NCBI RefSeq assembly: GCF_029633865.1
Contig: NC_079217.1
Span: 31,879,090-31,943,089 of the forward strand
Direction: 5' to 3'
DNA: 64,000 nt
Origin: Lampris incognitus
Taxonomy: Eukaryota > Chordata > Actinopteri > Lampriformes > Lampridae
Shown: in pieces, positions 23,199 to 33,748 of the stretch
How the letters are laid out: every line of letters begins with the position of its first letter
Numbering within the stretch: position 1 is the first letter of the stretch
Position numbers and translations under genes: made by a program
The notes under the pieces: model-generated
What the model saw: the letters and a program-made list of their open reading frames with translations, nothing else
Databases searched by the model: none
Told to the model about the DNA's origin: nothing

Positions 23199-26173
23199 AA
23201 TTAAACTTATATTTCTAATACTCAAAGTCGCTTTACAATAAACGGGGCAAAACAAGATGACAGTTAAATATAACACAGACATAGAGGGGTGGAGGGGAAG
23301 GGGGGCTACGAGAGGGAGAAGCAGCAGCCGCACACGACGCCAGCAGTACTCTCTGACTTGGACAGATACAAAAGGGAAAGAAAAACAAACATCATAAATC
23401 ACATAAATCACAGATGAAGTCTGAAGAGGTGAGTCCCGACCAATGACCTGAATGTGGGCAGACCGCAGCAGTGTCCGGTGCGCTTGGGGAGGGAGTTGAG
23501 GGAGGGGGCAGGTCGAGCACTCGGTCCCCAGCCTGCCCCAGACCAGGGGTGGATGAGAGGACGGGAGGGCATGAGAAGGCAATAGAGAAAAGGTGTGTCT
23601 TGAGATGGGATTGGAAGAGTGGGAGGGATTCTGAGTCTCTAATGATTTGGGGAAGTGAGTTGGGAGCTGCCCTGGAGAAGGCTCGGTCACCAAAGCCGCA
23701 GAGGTTGGACCTGGGGGTAGAGAGAAGAGAGGCTGAGGTGGATCTGAGGGACTGAGAGTGTTGGTAGGGGGAGAGGAGGTCGGTGAGATATGGGGGAGCC
23801 AGTTTGTGAAGGGCTTTATAAGTAAGAACCAGGATTTTATAATTGATCTGGTGGGAGATGGGTAGCCAGTGCAAGTCTTTTAGGACTGGGGTGATGTGGT
23901 GCCAGGATTTGGTGAAAGTTGAAAGTTAGGCGGATGCGTTCTGGACCAGTTGGAGTCTCTTGATAGAGCTAGCACTGATGCCATAGAGGAGTGATTTGCA
24001 GTAATCAAGGCAGGAGGAGATGAAGGCATGGATCAGTATCTCAGCAGCAGGGCGTGTGAGAGCAGATCTTATTTTCGCAATGTTGCGAAGGTTGGAGATT
24101 TGCCGGTAGTGGTTGAGGCAGGATGGATCAAGACCGGGTTTCTTGAGAATTGAGGTGACAGCAGCAGTTTTGTTGGCAGAGGGGACAATTCCATGGGAGA
24201 GTGAGGAATTGAAAAGGTTGGTGAGGTAGGGGCATAGGGCAGGGAGGCATTTCTTCAGTAGGGGGGTGGGGAGGGGATCAAGAGAGCAGGTTGTGGATTT
24301 TGATGAGCTGATGAGTTCAGAGATAGTGGTAGGGGCAACTGGAACAAACTGGGAGAGGCAGTGATCAGTGGGAGGGGTAGAGGAATGGGGAGAAGATGGG
24401 CCGGAGTAGGTGCTGCCAAGTCAGATGCAGGGGACAGTGATTTGTTGATAGCGGCGATTTTGTCTGAAAACATTTGAAGAAATGAGTTGCATTGTTCAGG
24501 AGTAGAGTTGTAGGGGGCATCAGCAAGGGGCTTGAGGAGGTTGGTTGGAATCATTAATGATGGTGGAAAAATAGGCAGACTTTGCAGCAGTGAGGGCATC
24601 TTTGTAGGCAGAGAGGTGGAGGTTCTGGGCTTCTTGATGTACAGTGAGAGGTGTTTTCTTGATGAGTCGTTCCAGTTGGCGGGCAGTCTGTCTCATTGTG
24701 CGGAGCTCATGTGTGAACCAGGGTGCAGAGGTATTGAAGGAGACTGTTTTTGTTTTGAGAGGGGGCAGACAGTGGCATTGAGGTAATTGGTGAGATCATC
24801 AGGTGAGGTAGAGGCTGGTTCCAGGGGGAGAGCAGTGGAGAGCAGATCAGAGAGTTGGAGGGGGTCAATAGATTTAGTATTGCATAATGTTATTTCTCTG
24901 AGGAGGTGTGGCCGAGGAGTTGGGGATGGAATAGTGTACTGGATGAGATTATCGTCTGACAGATGAAATGGGGATGAGTGGATGTTGTGTACCAGTAGGT
25001 TGACAGAGCAGACCAGTTCAAGGATGTTGCCTTTGACATGGGTGGGGAAAGTGACATGCTGGGTGAGGTTGAAATTGTCCAATCGAGTGATGAATTCTGA
25101 TGCAAACTTACAGGTGGGTAAATCAATGTGGATGTTAAAATCACCAAGCAGTAGTAAGTGTGAGGAGAGAGATGAGGCTATTGTGAGGAGTTCAGAGAGG
25201 TCAGACAGGAAAGATGGATTTGTTGTGGGTGGCTGGTAGATGAGAATGACAACCATTGAGCAGGTTTTAAAGGCGAGGAATTCCAATGATGAGACGGTGG
25301 GGAGTGAGAGCTCAGTGGTCTTTAAATTCTGATTGAATAAAACAGCAAGACCACCTCCACAATGGGAGGGACGGGGTCTGCAGATGTGGCGAAAACTGTG
25401 GGGGTGCTTGGTTGAGGGAGAAAAAGTTGCCAGGTTGTTGCCAGGTTTCAGTGAGCAGGAGAAAGTCAAATGAATTATCAGTGATTGTTTTATGTAGGAT
25501 AAGAGCTTTGTTATTTAGTGATCGGGTGTTAAGGAGGGCAAGTTGATGGAATGAGAGGGCAACGTAGTGGGGGCATGCTGGAGAGGTCTGAGGTTGTCCA
25601 GGTTAGCAGTGCAGGGAGGTGCAATGGAGGGGGGGTGGGAACATAGGATTTGGATGTGTGATATCATAGATGGTGGGAGTGTCTGGGGCCGCGATGAAGA
25701 TAATGGCGGCAGTGGAGGATGCCAGCAGACAGAGCAGAGGTGCGTGCAATAGAAGATAGCTTGTAGTTTTTGTTGAGGGACACGAGTTCATCAGGAGAGT
25801 AGTGTAAGGGAGGAGGAGGGAAGCTAATCACGTGAGAAAATAAAAAGGGAAACCAGGGTATTCTATGTAGTCGTAATAAGGGGGTTAATGTAAGTAAAAA
25901 CAGAAGAGGGCAGAGTATTGGTTCCATGATACGGGTGGGTTAATAACGTTGGAAACATTAGAGGGATCGCGCAGAGCACAGATGGGATGAGGCTAGCTAC
26001 TCACGATATGAATGGGAGTGCCGCCAGGGATGGTGATGTCCAGATTACGCTAGTCCCAATTGATGATAGAGGGATAGTGTCCACTGCCGAGGGAAAATAA
26101 AATAAATAATCCAGTGGGGGTTGGGGGATGGAGCCAGATCCACAAGCTAGCGTGCAGAGCCAGGGGGTCAGAA

Positions 26174-26176
<3 letters not shown>
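23194..26176 (-). mobile_element. L2-like LINE, internally deleted
   Basis: It occupies the minus strand from a presumed 5' UTR (25930-26176) to the 3' end beside (TA)n. Endonuclease and linker are retained. The RT frame jumps from the first RT block to the C-terminal thumb, so the polymerase core is gone. (TA)n flanks both ends. Confidence 0.8.
23392..25927 (-). pseudogene. L2-like ORF2: endonuclease and RT remnants
   Basis: Pieces in order: an N-terminal frame (25927-25603); apurinic endonuclease (25469-24693) with CGGGLAVLFNQ, VVILIYQPPTTN and LLLGDFNIHIDLPT; a linker (24599-24255); RT start (LKKPGLDPSCLNHYRQISNL, near 24130); then directly RNIAKIRSALTRPAAEIL and the C-terminal block LHWLPISHQINYKILVLTYK, GDRAFSRAAPNSLP and FQSHLKTHLF. 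The endonuclease motif SDH appears as SDD near 24960, which removes the catalytic His. The deletion at about 24100 removes the YADD core. Several frameshifts occur. Confidence 0.82.

Positions 26177-26223
<47 letters not shown>
26177..26223. repeat. (TA)n microsatellite
   Basis: About 23 TA units. Fold-back copy B inserted at its right end. Confidence 0.95.
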
Positions 26224-26226
<3 letters not shown>

Positions 26227-26602
26227 TACCGTTCAAAAGTTTGGGATCACCCAAACAATTTCGTGTTTTCCATGAAAAGTCACACTTATTCACCACCATA
26301 TGTTGTGAAATGAATAGAAAATAGAGTCAAGACATTGACAAGGTTAGAAATAATGATTTGTATTTGAAATAAGATTTTTTTTACATCAAACTTTGCTTTC
26401 GTCAAAGAATCCTCCATTTGCAGCAATTACAGCATTGCAGACCTTTGGCATTCTAGCTGTTAATTTGTTGAGGTAATCTGGAGAAATTGCCCCCCATGCT
26501 TCCAGAAGCAGCTCCCACAAGTTGGATTGGTTGGATGGGCACTTCTTTGAGCAGATTGAGTTTCTGGAGCATCACATTTGTGGGGTCAATTAAACGCTCA
26601 AA

Positions 26603-26797
26603 ATGGCCAGAAAAAGAGAACTTTCATCTGAAACTCGACAGTCTATTCTTGTTCTTAGAAATGAAGGCTATTCCATGCGAGAAATTGCTAAGAAATTGAA
26701 GATGTCCTACACCGGTGTGTACTACTCCCTTCAGAGGACAGCACAAACAGGCTCTAACAGGTACTATTTAATGAAGATGCCAGTTGGGGACCTGTGA
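26603..26797 (+). CDS. Antisense partner of the truncated transposase (copy B)
   Basis: 64 codons from the second initiator, ending KMPVGDL in antisense loop sequence. It has the first helix-turn-helix only, with KMS in place of KIS. Confidence 0.4.
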   Translation: MARKRELSSETRQSILVLRNEGYSMREIAKKLKMSYTGVYYSLQRTAQTGSNRYYLMKMPVGDL

Positions 26798-27041
26798 GGC
26801 GTCTGTTTCTCAAACTAGAGACTCTAATGTACTTATCTTCTTGCTCAGTTGTGCAACGCGGCCTCCCACTTCTTTTTCTACTCTGGTTAGAGCCTGTTTG
26901 TGCTGTCCTCTGAAGGGAGTAGTACACACCGGTGTAGGAAATCTTCAATTTCTTAGCAATTTCTCGCATGGAATAGCCTTCATTTCTAAGAACAAGAATA
27001 GACTGTCGAGTTTCAGATGAAAGTTCTCTTTTTCTGGCCAT
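26754..27041 (-). CDS. Truncated Tc1 transposase, DNA-binding region only
   Basis: It is identical in predicted sequence to the 95-residue frame of copy A (9595-9882): initiator MARKRELSS, first helix-turn-helix, GRPR hook, partial second helix-turn-helix, stop after STC. Here it lies on the minus strand because the whole element is reversed. The opposing 64-codon frame is 26603-26797 on the plus strand, with one Ile to Met change. Confidence 0.6.
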   Translation of the reverse strand: MARKRELSSETRQSILVLRNEGYSMREIAKKLKISYTGVYYSLQRTAQTGSNQSRKRSGRPRCTTEQEDKYIRVSSLRNRRLTGPQLASSLNSTC

Positions 27042-27436
27042 TTTGAGCGTTTAATTGACCCCACAAATGTGATGCTCCAGAAACTCAATCTGCTCAAAGA
27101 AGTGCCCATCCAACCAATCCAACTTGTGGGAGCTGCTTCTGGAAGCGTGGGGTGCAATTTCTCCAGATTACCTCAACAAATTAACAGCTAGAATGCCAAA
27201 GGTCTGCAATGCTGTAATTGCTGCAAATGGAGGATTCTTTGACGAAAGCAAAGTTTGATGTAAAAAAAATCTTATTTCAAATACAAATCATTATTTCTAA
27301 CCTTGTCAATGTCTTGACTCTATTTTCTATTCATTTCACAACATATGGTGGTGAATAAGTGTGACTTTTCATGGAAAACACAAAATTGTTTGGGTGATCC
27401 CAAACTTTTGAACGGTAGTGTATATACACACACACA

Positions 27437-28656
27437 CACTCACTGGCCACTTTATTAGGTACACCTTGCTAGTACCGGGTTGGACCCCCTTTTGCCTTCA
27501 GAACTGCCTTAATCCTTCGTGGCATAGATTCAACAAGGTACTGGAAACATTCCTCAGAGAGTTTGGTCCATATTGACATAATAGCATCACGCAGTTGCTG
27601 CAGATTTGTCAGCTGCACATCCATGATGCAAATCTCCCGGTCCACCACATCCCAAAGGTGCTCTATTGGATTGAGATCTGGTGACTGTGGAGGCCATTTG
27701 AGTACAGTGAACTCATTGTCATGTTCAAGAAACCAGTCTGAGATGATTCGAGCTTTATGACATGGCGCGTTATCCTGCTGGTAGCAGCCATCAGAAGATG
27801 GGAACACTGTGGTCACAAAGGGATGGACATGGTCAGCAACAATACTCAGGTAGGCTGTGGCTTTGACACGATGCTCAATTGGTACTAAGGGGCCCAAAGT
27901 GTGCCAAGAAAATATCCCCCACACCATTACACCACCACCACCAGCCTGAACCATTGATACAAGGCAGGATGGATCCATGCTTTCATGTTGTTGATGCCAA
28001 ATTCTGACCCTACCACCCGAATGTCACAGCAGAAATCGAGACTCATCAGACCAGGCAACGTTTTTCCAATCTTCTATTGTCCAATTTTGGTGAGCCTGTC
28101 CGAATTGTAGCCTCAGTTTCCTTTTCTTAGCTGACAGGAGTGGCACCCGGTGTGGTCTTCTGCTGCTGTAGCCCATCTGCCTCAAGGTTCGACGTGTTGT
28201 GCGTTCAGAGATGCTCTTCTGCATACCTCGGTTGTAATGAGTGGTTATTTGAGTTACTGTTGCCTTTCTATCAGCTCGAACCAGTCTGGCCATTCTCCTC
28301 TGACCTCTGGCATCAACAAGGCATTTTTGCCCACAGAACTGCCGCTCACTGGATATTTTCTCTTTTTCGGACCATTCTCTGTAAACCCTAGAGATGTTTG
28401 TGTGTGAAAATCCCAGTAGATCAGCAGTTTCTGAAATACTCAGACCAGCCCGTCTGGCACCAACAACCGTGCCACGTTCAAAGTCACTTAAATCACCTTT
28501 CTTCCCCATTCTGATGCTCGGTTTGAACTGCAGCAGATCATCTTGACCATGTCTACATGCCTAAATGCATTGAGTTGCTGCCATGTGATTGGCTGATTAG
28601 AAATTTGCGTTAACGAGCAGTTGGACAGGTGTGCCTAATAAAGTGGCCGGTGAGTG
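27437..28656 (-). mobile_element. Tc1/mariner element, family 5
   Basis: Short terminal repeats: cactcactggccactttatt (27437) and inverted cactcaccggccactttatt (28656). TA follows at 28657-28658 and begins another (TA)n tract. It sits 16 bp after fold-back copy B. Confidence 0.93.
27469..28509 (-). pseudogene. Tc1 transposase with a single internal TGA
   Basis: The frame runs MGKKGDLSDFERGTVVGARR to KAKGGPTRY, 346 codons, full length for the family. The first helix-turn-helix is SISETADLLGFSHTNISRVY. First Asp in [11 protein letters not shown] near residue 157, second in YQQDNAPCHKARIISDWF, Glu in [14 protein letters not shown], in DD34E arrangement. The one defect is TGA at 28024-28026, right after SRFLL, in the same frame on both sides. 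A CGA to TGA change would explain it. Without that stop the copy would look complete. Confidence 0.92.
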
Positions 28657-28676
28657 TATATATATATATATATATA

Positions 28677-28842
28677 GTGGCAAAAACTCGTGCCATGGAA
28701 GGGTTCAGATGGAGGATGGACACAGGTTTGATGGAAGACAAGCTTCTTTTTATTTACACAGTTCAGAGTTCGGTGTGTAAATAAAAAGAGGAAGACCAAG
28801 AGAAAGATGGAGAGACCAGATAAAGTTGCAGACAAGACAGTT
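28677..28842. repeat. Unclassified stretch with a 16-bp perfect hairpin
   Basis: Arms 28745-28760 (tctttttatttacaca) and 28774-28789 are exactly complementary with a 13-nt loop. The purine-rich remainder shows no gene. Confidence 0.6.
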
Positions 28843-29144
28843 TGCAGACAAGAGAAGACAACTGCAAAGTAGACACTTACATTGGACTAACAGAGGGCCC
28901 TTTTAAAATTAGGTTTAACGCCCATATGAATAGCTTCAGGAATGAGCATTCAAGAAATGCAATGGCCTTAAGCCGCCACATTTGGTCATTGGTAGACAAG
29001 AATATTAGTTACTGCATTTCATGGAAAATCCTCACGAAGAACAATGCATATTCAATTAACAGCAAAAGATGTAACCTATGCTTGGCGGAGAAATATTTTA
29101 TTATTTGCAAGCCTGATATGTCCACCTTGAACAGTAGGAATTAA
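28843..29144 (+). pseudogene. Penelope-like GIY-YIG endonuclease fragment
   Basis: 100 codons open: DTYIGLTEGPFKIRFNAHMN carries the YIG half of the GIY-YIG core and its catalytic Arg. It is followed by HIWSLVDKNI, NAYSINSKRCNLCLAEKYF and CKPDMSTLNSRN, and a stop. The GIY half, the cysteine cluster and the whole RT are missing, so the copy is inert. The methionine at 28842 is a junction product. Confidence 0.8.
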
Positions 29145-29552
29145 TTGACCACCAACTGTAGACACAAAAAAAAACCTGCTTTGCAATTATAAGTAAACCA
29201 ATGTCTTTATTACCCCCCCTCCATTAGATGATACAAATGTGACATTTATTAAATGTTATATTTTTATATTTTTACTGTCTGCCCTTTCTAACTGTACCCA
29301 AGCACCACTCCACTATATGATATCCATAAAGAACCCCATTTGATGTTATCTTGTTATATTTTAAATGTATGCTTTTTCAACACTACCCTGGCCCTTTAAG
29401 TTATTGCTTTTTCAAAACAAGCCCCAACCCCAACCCCATTGGTTGTAATTTTTCAAAAAAATTTCAAATGTTTTCGATCCTCTCTTTGGTTGCTGTCCAC
29501 CGTAACTAGGGGTGTGACGCGGGGCTACATAGTTTTTATTGACTGTGTTTTT

Positions 29553-29784
29553 GGTTACACTTTACTTTAGGGGTTCAGAGGGGTTTGGAAATTACCTAGT
29601 AATTTCGTAGTAATGAGGTGGTAATTATCACGTAATTTCTTAGAAATAAGGTTAAAATTACCTTGTAATTTGGGTTAGGGTTAGGGAGGGTTAGGGTTAG
29701 CTGTAAAATTACCTGTAAAAACTACCACCGTATTACTATGAAATTACTAGGTAATTTCCCGACCCCCTAAAATAAACTGTTACC
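29553..29784. mobile_element. MITE with 70-bp imperfect terminal inverted repeats
   Basis: The left end ggttacactttactttaggg and the inverted right end ggtaacagtttattttaggg continue as near-matching arms through gaaattacctagtaattt. The centre contains ttagggttagggagggttag, a telomere-like run. It has no coding capacity. Superfamily and target duplication are uncertain because both flanks are T-runs. Confidence 0.75.
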
Positions 29785-29810
29785 AGTTTTTTCATTGTTG
29801 TATTATTACA

Positions 29811-29862
29811 TTGGCAGCTGATAAGTGCGTGACACACAAAACAAGCTTGTACTACAATGTAT
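29811..29862 (+). ncRNA. Hammerhead ribozyme relic e
   Basis: Layout cattggcag, CTGATAA, stem II gtgcg-tga-cacac, AAAAC, acaagcttgt, A, ctacaatg. Stem I still pairs through cattg/caatg. The core bases G8 and G12 are both A, so it should be inactive. Confidence 0.6.
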
Positions 29863-30009
29863 TGACGTTTTTTTCCCCAACATCTATCTTAATATATATA
29901 TATATCATCTAATGAGTCCATCTTCAATGAAGCTTCACCCCCATACCAAAATCCATTACAAAAGAGCAGCTACAATTTTACGCTCAAGTACAACCCACCA
30001 TTAAACTGA

Positions 30010-30719
30010 CTGCCAGCAAATCGACAAACGTAGCAGAAAACAAAACATCACCTGGTACAACCCACCCTACAGTGATACCGTGGCCACAAACATTGGTAAG
30101 CAGTTTTTTGAACTTTTGGATAAGTGCTTTACCCTGGACCATCAGATGGGGAAGATATTCAATCGGAACACCATCAAAATTAGTTACAGCTGCATGCCTA
30201 ACATTCAACAAATAATATCGTCCCACAACACAAGAATCATGAACAAATCAATGACACCTTCATCACTACCGGACTCCCCTAGCTGCAACTGCCGTGTGAA
30301 CGACTCATGCCCCCTCGAAAGAAAATGCCAGACAAAGGAAGTTATCTACCAAGCTACAGTGACGAGAAATGACAACGGCAAAATAGAGACATACAAGTAC
30401 GTCCATCTAACAGAGGGAACATTCAAAAAGAGGTTTAATGTACACGTGTAGCTTTAGAAGTAACTGTTTAAAGAATGTAACATATTTAAGCCATTATGTT
30501 TGGTCATTAGCAGACAGAAACATTAATTATTCAACCACCTGGAAACACCTTTCAAAGAACAGGGCATATTCAACAAGCAGTAAAATGTGCAAGCTACGTA
30601 TAACTGCAAAATATTTTATCATTTGCAAACCAGAAATGTCCACATTGAATAACAGCAATGAATTGGCCAGTAGTTGCAGACATAGTAGATATAAGCACCT
30701 ATTTTATAATTATAAATAA
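30010..30719 (+). pseudogene. Penelope-like RT C-terminus and endonuclease
   Basis: WYNPPYSDTVATNIGKQFF and KIFNRNTIKISYSCMPNIQQ (30050-30215) are the RT C-terminal motifs. CNCRVNDSCPLERKCQTKE is the cysteine cluster. The endonuclease core reads YVHLTEGTFKKRF where active copies have YIGLTEG, so the second glycine-containing half is changed. A frameshift near 30440 leads into SHYVWSLADRN, then KMCKLRITAKYF and ICKPEMSTLNN, and a stop at 30719. An upstream stop near 29995 precedes it. Confidence 0.83.
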
Positions 30720-30870
30720 ATCATACCAACACCCCCCTCCCCATTGAACCATTAGCGATCGTGTTTTAGAATTTTTTAATGTCGCACCTCTCACTTCCCC
30801 ATTGGACGTTGTGCACGTGATGTGCATGACGAGGCAGTAAATGGTATGTTCTTTCCCGTGTAGCTTTATT

Positions 30871-30914
30871 GACAGCTGATGATTGCTTATGGCATGAAAC
30901 AGGCTTGTACTGTC
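30871..30914 (+). ncRNA. Hammerhead ribozyme f, core intact
   Basis: Stem I arms GACAG (30871-30875) and CTGTC (30910-30914) pair perfectly. CTGATGA is at 30876-30882 and GAAA at 30896-30899. Stem II is a 4-bp helix (tgct/ggca) with a U-U mismatch at its base. Stem III is aca/tgt with a ggct loop. The cleavage triplet is GTA, predicted cut after 30909. Hammerheads of this plan are an established part of Penelope-like terminal repeats. The weak stem II base is the main doubt about activity. Confidence 0.75.
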
Positions 30915-31003
30915 TCAAAAAGAATTTACTTGACTCACTGGATTATTTTGCTCCTTATTTGTTGAGCACTTTCCCTACTGTTGAGCGTTTCTTTTAAAAA
31001 GGT

Positions 31004-31009
31004 TATATA

Positions 31010-31053
<44 letters not shown>
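31004..31053. repeat. (TA)n microsatellite
   Basis: It directly follows the 3' end of Penelope-like element III. Confidence 0.95.
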
Positions 31054-31055
<2 letters not shown>

Positions 31056-33327
31056 TAAAGAGTGTGTGTGTGGGGGGGGGGATTGCAGTGCCATAGAGCC
31101 TTCTTTGGCAGGTCCCTGTGCTGTCTGTGGAGCAGGGCAACAAGGGGTTAAGTTCATGGAAGTCAGCCATCAGGGCCAGTGGATGAGCTCTGCTGCCTCT
31201 AATGACAGCATCATCTATCACTGTCATTTAAGGGCTCAAGGAGAAAAGGCCTTACATCACTTTCAGTCCTGCCCCAGATGGCAGAAACTGAATTCACAGT
31301 ACAGTGGGAGTCTTGTTCTCAACAAATATGTGGCCAAATGCAGCCACCAGACATATGGAAAAAGGCAGTAAAGGGACAGTTGTTTCTGTGACAGAAAGAA
31401 TAAGCCAACAGTTTAGAGACACTGGGCTGCACAACATGTACTTGTGAAGTCATGGATGTAAAATATAGTCAATGCCCTTTGACGCATCTCCCTCTCTGTA
31501 CCTCCCCGAAGGGAAAGAAAATCAAAATTAAAACTTATTTTCATCCAATATATGTCTCCTGGACATAAACGAGTTCTATTAAACAACAAAGTGAAGTGAC
31601 ATTTCCTAATAGTTCTCAAACTGTGCTTCTGAGCAATATTGTTTTACTTGGCTCACAGGGATCAAAATATAAGTTCTGACCTTTTGGGGTTCACAGATGA
31701 GAAGGTGCAACCTCTCACTTTTTCTTATACCACTCCCGTTCTTCTTGAATCCAACGTTAAACCCCAGATCATTTATTTGTCTTAAATTGATCAATGCTTT
31801 CATTATTTTCCCTCGGGGTGGATGAAGAGACACAGTTGACTGTTCATTGATCCATACATAATATTTCTCACAGCAAGAAAAGGAGACCGGAATAGGCTGG
31901 ACACCTTTTTTTGGGTGTTTTCTGCCACTTTCCGATACGGTAAAAGAATAAAGTTAAAAAAAAAACAACTTATAAATTAAGTTTTAGTTTCTTGCTGATA
32001 TTTGTGCCATCAGTAGTTACAGTGCAGTCAGATTTCAAGCACATTATCAACAAAACACAGGCAGTTGTGTACAAAATGGACACCCCCTATTACCACGAGA
32101 GCACTGGAGAGTGTCTTGTTAAAGGAGCTCTTCCCGCACTCAAGAGTGCTGCCATATGACTATCATTGGAAAACGAAAAATATAGACTTGAGGCATTATG
32201 AAACAGTTCATTTCTGGCCATATTCTCTCATTGTTTTGTACGGTCATTATTCAAGCCTTTTCTGTTTCCGGCAGACAGAATAGAGGGAGAGGGAGTGGGG
32301 GAGATTTGACCTCTCAACAATGTAGGCGGGCATTACCACATCAAGAGGTGGTCGACAGTTACAAAAAGCTTGGTTTAAAAAAAGAAAAAAGTCAACTGGA
32401 AATTGAAAAAGTGACGGTGCATCATTACATAAGTACACATTATACCCCCACCAAAAAAAACACACACATCATTCTCTTGGGGTGAAACATGGGATTCCAT
32501 TCCAGAGAGGGAAAGACGGGGAAAGTGTTAATACATGTAGGTTATATTCAACCGTACAACATTCGCATGCAGACATTTATTTATCTGTATATAATCATAA
32601 CATTAAGATCGTGACTGTATGACAACTGACAAGCATCCGTCTTCTCTCAGCCACTGGTCTTGATTTACAGTCAATACAACCTGTTGATTTATGTGCCCCC
32701 ATGTGTCAGCAACAATTCTTATTTCTGAGAAGGGGAACAATGCACATTGTGCCACAACATAACAAGGCACATGAGGACTCTGTTGTTCCTGGCAAATGAG
32801 ACTGTGTCAGCAATGTGTTCAGTGAAATATAAATCTATATGAACTGAAAACAAAGTGTCATAAAAATACAGTGCCTCGGCAATGGCCATGAAAAAAAAGA
32901 GTGAATGAATGAATGAATTAATGAGTGAATGGACGGGTGTATGGATCAATGAATGAGTGAGTGAGTGAGTGAGTGAGTGAACGCACCACACATTTGTTTG
33001 TCTTTGTGTGTCCAATATTAGAGGATCGGAATCACAATCTGTTTTAATGCAAAATAAGTGTGACTCTACATAACTTGTTGCGACCTTAAATCATAACACT
33101 AGATTCAAGAAAATAAAGGCAAAATTAGTATCAGCAAAACGAAATGATATATATCAGAAATATGTATAATGCTCTAAGAATACTGGATTCCTGAATGGGC
33201 AGGAATGTAACATAAGTAATTAACAATTTTTAAAAAATTTAAGAACATGCTAAATATACATCGAATCTAATACAGTCAATACTAAGTATTACAATTAAAA
33301 AAAAGTTTTTTAAATAATAATAATCGG
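31054..33327. other. Non-coding interval
   Basis: No coding region is supported. Only low-complexity patches are visible: G-run 31071-31081 and degenerate (TGAA)n/(GAGT)n at 32900-32980. Short frames have no recognisable domain or paired splice sites. Confidence 0.45.
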
Positions 33328-33622
33328 GCGGCACGGTGGCGCAGTGGTTAGCGCGGTCGCCTCACATCCTGGGTCGTCCTCTGGAGTTTGCATGTTCTCT
33401 CCGTGTCTGCATAGGTTTCCTCCCACAGTCCAAAGACATGTAGGTCAGGTGAATTGGCCATACTAAATTGTCCCTAGGTATGAATATGTGTGTGTGTGTT
33501 GGCCCTGTGATGGCCTGGCAGCCTGTCCAGGGTGTCTCCCTGCCTGCCACCCAATGACTGCTGGAATAGGCCCCAGCGACCCTGAGAGCAGGATAAGTGG
33601 TTCAGATAATGGATGGATGGAT
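33328..33622 (+). repeat. tRNA-derived SINE, near full length
   Basis: The head ggcggcacggtggcgcagtg gttagcgcggtcgcctcaca has an A-box-like promoter and resembles a tRNA. The rest of the head is shortened. The body has gtttgcatgttctctccgtg, cccacagtccaaagacatgt, aggtgaattggc and gcccaatgactgctggaata, and the tail ends in GGATGGATG repeats. 5'-truncated relatives are at 16115, 36445 and 58534. Confidence 0.88.
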
Positions 33623-33639
33623 GATAATGATAATAATTA

Positions 33640-33698
33640 CATTTATATAGCACTTTTCTAGACACCCAAAGCACTATTGTGATTTATGTACACACACA

Positions 33699-33745
<47 letters not shown>
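33640..33745. repeat. SINE-like 3' tail and (CA)n
   Basis: acatttatatagcacttttc then tagacacccaaagcactatt resembles a common fish retroposon tail, followed by (CA)n at 33689-33741. A related tail is at 52707-52760. Confidence 0.5.

Positions 33746-33748
<3 letters not shown>

Larger units (their letters stand above)
26224..27420. mobile_element. Tc1 fold-back element, copy B (1197 bp, inverted)
   Basis: It has the same length and ends as copy A, with TA at 26222-26223 and 27421-27422. Arms are 26224-26758 and 26886-27420, with the loop (26759-26885) in the opposite orientation to copy A, so the element was inserted the other way round. The arms differ at about four positions (for example cccccatgc against the caccccacgc form, and gatgtcc against gatttcc). 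Confidence 0.95.
28843..29887 (+). mobile_element. Penelope-like element II (5'-truncated)
   Basis: It comprises the endonuclease C-terminal part, a long 3' UTR matching that of element I (for example actatatgatatccataaa, and ccccaaccccattggttgta near 29420), a hammerhead relic and a tail ending at (TA)n 29889. A 232-bp MITE lies inside the UTR (29553-29784). Confidence 0.8.
29905..31003 (+). mobile_element. Penelope-like element III (5'-truncated)
   Basis: It comprises the RT C-terminus, the endonuclease, 3' UTR, the best-preserved hammerhead in the window and the terminal block (ttttgctccttatttgttga, then ctactgttgagcg), ending at (TA)n 31004. It starts right after the (TA)n that closes element II, so the two are in tandem. 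Confidence 0.8.

Noticed and set aside
24982..25239. Plus-strand frames through 23.4-25.8 kb
   Set aside because: Opposite strand of the L2-like endonuclease and RT remnants; no recognisable content.
29665..29700. Interstitial telomere block
   Set aside because: Only a few TTAGGG-like units, inside a MITE; no array.
33328..33400. tRNA gene
   Set aside because: The tRNA-like head belongs to a SINE with the usual body and GGATGG tail; no complete cloverleaf is present. The same holds for 58186-58260.
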